This document shows positions 62,089 through 64,000 of a stretch of 64,000 bases of DNA, piece after piece (the first letter of the stretch is position 1; each line of letters begins with the position of its first letter). The stretch is from a virus, in the IMG/VR virus record IMGVR_UViG_3300017917_001524, positions 1 through 64,000 of that record; one strand, written 5' to 3'. Both the position numbers and the translations under genes were made by a program. Below the pieces are notes generated by a model. It searched no databases and was not told the DNA's origin. It worked only from the letters and a program-made list of their open reading frames with translations.

Positions 62089-62847
62089 ATGGAAGAATAC
62101 AGAATTGACCCAACAATTGCATATGATGTGGTTGAGTTACCATCAAGAGGAATTTATTACCCAAACAAAAAGAAATCAATAAAAGTTGCATATTTAACTG
62201 CGTCTGATGAAAATATTTTAGCAGCACCAAACTTAGTTCAAAAAAATGGTGTTGTTGATGAATTATTAAAAAGAAAAATATTAGATAGGGATATTGAATT
62301 TGATGATATTGTTAAAGAAGATAGGGAAGCGATTTTAATATTTTTAAGAAGTACCGCATTTGGTTCAGAATATAAAATATCTGAAATTGATCCAAAAACA
62401 AATGAAGAATTTACCACCACAATTGATTTGTCGGTTTTAAAAATGAAAGAATTTAATTTAACACCTGATGAAAATGGTGAATTTAAATATTATATGGACA
62501 TATCTAAAGTTGATATAACATTCATGTTTTTAAATAAAAAACAGGAAGATGAAATAAAAAAAATTGCAGATTCTTGGGATAAATATCCTGATGGTGTTGC
62601 ACCAACAGTAACAAAACGTTTGGAAATGACCATTAAATCTGTTCAAGGTAATCGAGATCCAATGGTAATACATCAGTTTATCAACAAATTACCAATTAAA
62701 GATTCACAAGATTTTAGGAAATTTGTTAATGAAAATAAACCAGGGTTAGATTTAACTCAAACAATTACTGCCCCATCAGGAGAAAAAATTCAAGTAACAC
62801 TTGGATTTGGGGTAGAATTTTTTCTCCCTTTCTACGGATTACACTAA
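62089..62847 (+). CDS. baseplate hub / tail assembly protein (gp26-like)
   Basis: 252 residues (T4 gp26 is 208). The N-terminus carries VVELPSRGIYYPNKKKSI and LTASDENILAAPNLVQKNGVVDELLKRKIL, the conserved pattern of the T4 gp26 hub family. Located immediately before a tiny ORF and the tape-measure gene, the position occupied by tail assembly chaperones in many phages. Likely needed to assemble the hub or protect the tape measure. Confidence 0.75.
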   Translation: MEEYRIDPTIAYDVVELPSRGIYYPNKKKSIKVAYLTASDENILAAPNLVQKNGVVDELLKRKILDRDIEFDDIVKEDREAILIFLRSTAFGSEYKISEIDPKTNEEFTTTIDLSVLKMKEFNLTPDENGEFKYYMDISKVDITFMFLNKKQEDEIKKIADSWDKYPDGVAPTVTKRLEMTIKSVQGNRDPMVIHQFINKLPIKDSQDFRKFVNENKPGLDLTQTITAPSGEKIQVTLGFGVEFFLPFYGLH

Positions 62848-62851
62848 AAAA

Positions 62852-62974
62852 ATGTTAGATGAAGTTTTATTTTTAATTAAACGAGATTTCATATATTCAG
62901 ATATTTTAAAGATGCCAACATATCTTAGAAGATATTTTATAGAATATTTACTTGAATTAGAAAACACTAAATAA
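62852..62974 (+). CDS. tiny gp51-like / tail assembly ORF
   Basis: 40 residues, starting 5 nt after the gp26-like stop: MLDEVLFLIKRDFIYSDIL, then KMPTYLRRYFIEYLLELEN. The MP-x-x-x-RR-x-FI pattern recalls the short hub-assembly proteins (gp51 type) and the C-terminal half of tail chaperone pairs that bind tape measures. Too short for most gene finders but tightly packed between two genes. Separate start codon, so no frameshift is required. Confidence 0.6.
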   Translation: MLDEVLFLIKRDFIYSDILKMPTYLRRYFIEYLLELENTK

Positions 62975-62976
62975 AC

Positions 62977-62984
62977 TATTTATT
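62977..62984 (+). promoter_or_regulatory. late-promoter-like box (TATTTATT) of tape measure
   Basis: TATTTATT 4 nt before the ATG at 62989. Confidence 0.4.
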
Positions 62985-62988
62985 ACAT

Positions 62989-64000
62989 ATGGAACCAATA
63001 GATGTTTTTAATGATTCAAGAGGGTTAAGTGATTTTTTATCTAAAATGTATGGTAGAACAATTACTCAACAGCAAAGAACTGATGGTACTAATATGTATA
63101 ATACATTTTTAAGAATTAAAAATAATTCAAATAATAGTATTAATAGTGGTACAAGTTTTTTTAGTGGAACAAATAATTCAACAGACTCACCTAATTTTTT
63201 AACAAACGCATTTACAAAGTTAACCAACGCAATTAACGCTATAACAATTGGTAGTGCAAATGTGATACAAAATCTATATCAATCACAAATTGGACAAGGG
63301 ACATCAACACAAAATTTTGATGCGATTAATGAAACAATCAAATTAGTTCAATCCAATGGATTAATTAGTTTTAATTTGTTAAAAGATATGGGTGGATTAT
63401 TGATGAATCAGTTTTTAGATCAACTAAAAAAAGAATCAGAATTAAGATCAAAAATAAATGAACAATCATCAGTTACTGGTATTTTATCAGAAAAGATGAG
63501 AGAGGACATTGTTGAATCTTCAATATCCGCACAAAGATATGGGTTCACAATGGAAGAGATTTCTGATCTATATGTTGAATTAACAAAAGAAACTGGTAAA
63601 TTTTCCATTTTAAATAAGAAAATTTTTGATGACGCAGCACCAATTGTTAGAACATTTGTAAGTAGTTTTGGTGAGTTGTCAAAAATGATTTCAAATTTTG
63701 AAAATGTTGGTATTGGTACAAATGAAACGTTAAAAACAATTGAAAAGGCTGGTGTTAGATCTATTAGTTTAGGTTTAAATGCTAGAAAAACGACTGAATT
63801 ATTAAACACAAATATTAGTAAGTTAAATGAATTTGGGTTTCAAAACGGTGTTAAAGGTTTAGAAACCATGATACGTAAATCACTGGAATTTAAAAATAGT
63901 TTAGAATCAGTATATACCATTGCAAATAATGTTTTTGAACCCGAAAAAGCGTTAGAATTATCTGCAAATTTACAAGTATTGGGTGGTGCTATTGGTGATT
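62989..64000 (+). CDS. tail tape measure protein, 5' part (runs off window)
   Basis: At least 337 codons open to the window end with no stop. Begins MEPIDVFNDSRGLSDFL, then long helical regions rich in Asn/Ser/Leu with repeated KTLE/KLNE-type heptads; EKALELSANLQVLGGAIGD at the edge matches tape measures of large Bacteroidota-type phages. It sets tail length and probably forms a channel in the host membrane. Placement after the gp26-type gene and a tiny assembly ORF fits. Partial gene. Confidence 0.75.
   Translation, partial: MEPIDVFNDSRGLSDFLSKMYGRTITQQQRTDGTNMYNTFLRIKNNSNNSINSGTSFFSGTNNSTDSPNFLTNAFTKLTNAINAITIGSANVIQNLYQSQIGQGTSTQNFDAINETIKLVQSNGLISFNLLKDMGGLLMNQFLDQLKKESELRSKINEQSSVTGILSEKMREDIVESSISAQRYGFTMEEISDLYVELTKETGKFSILNKKIFDDAAPIVRTFVSSFGELSKMISNFENVGIGTNETLKTIEKAGVRSISLGLNARKTTELLNTNISKLNEFGFQNGVKGLETMIRKSLEFKNSLESVYTIANNVFEPEKALELSANLQVLGGAIGD

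Noticed and set aside
62838-62860. Programmed frameshift joining gp26-like gene and tiny ORF
   Set aside because: The tiny ORF has its own ATG, and no obvious slippery heptamer lies before the gp26-like stop.

Overview
The window looks like part of the genome of a large, strictly lytic, T4-like (contractile-tailed) phage. It carries the T4-type morphogenesis set: terminase large subunit, portal, gp21-type prohead protease, scaffold, gp23-type capsid protein, neck proteins, tail sheath, tail tube, gp26-type hub protein and tape measure. It also encodes a T4-type B-family DNA polymerase and a gp55-type late sigma factor. The DNA is AT-rich. Start codons are preceded by A-rich stretches with no Shine-Dalgarno sequence, and an encoded ribosomal protein bS21 resembles the Bacteroidota form. 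A Bacteroidota host (for example a flavobacterium) is therefore the best inference, not a proven fact. No integrase, lysogeny module, tRNA gene or CRISPR array was seen.

Layout. 1-2.9 kb: a small membrane protein, then a leftward RNA-repair operon (P-loop kinase, Rnl1-type RNA ligase, cyclic-phosphate receiver protein, small ORF) preceded by a candidate small RNA. 2.9-5.4 kb: divergent ClpC/ClpB-like unfoldase and Hsp20. 5.5-10.4 kb: KTSC protein, nucleotidyltransferase and four low-complexity putative virion proteins. 10.4-21.5 kb: head module, with inteins in TerL and portal and a bS21 gene on the opposite strand. 21.6-25.8 kb: Vsr-like homing endonuclease, dCMP deaminase, ParB-ART fusion. 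25.8-31.1 kb (leftward): baseplate and tail structural genes. 31.1-41.1 kb (leftward): sigma factor, three glycosyltransferases, PhoH, dUTPase, a WYL-like protein and a tandem-repeat protein. 41.1-48.8 kb: two virion-like proteins, a fourth glycosyltransferase, a small Ig-like protein and DNA polymerase with an intein. 48.8-53.6 kb (leftward): gp13-like neck protein and a SNF2 helicase with an intein. 53.7-64 kb: neck, sheath, tube, second Vsr-like homing endonuclease, hub protein and the start of the tape measure, which runs off the window.

How it fits together. The gp55-like sigma factor probably reads a TATTTATA/T motif found just upstream of most transcription-unit heads on both strands; some sites sit so close to the ATG that transcripts would be leaderless. 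The kinase, ligase and receiver protein look like a split replacement for T4 Pnkp plus Rnl1, which repair tRNAs cut by host anticodon nucleases. Phage bS21 could alter host ribosomes.

Most unusual: six homing elements in 64 kb (four inteins, including an apparent class 3 WCT intein in the helicase P-loop and a polymerase intein at the site used by archaeal polymerases, plus two related free-standing endonucleases). Also unusual are a perfect parS-like palindrome beside a CTAG-rich noncoding tract between sheath and tube, and a 30-nt palindrome that ends two convergent genes and gives both proteins the same C-terminus.
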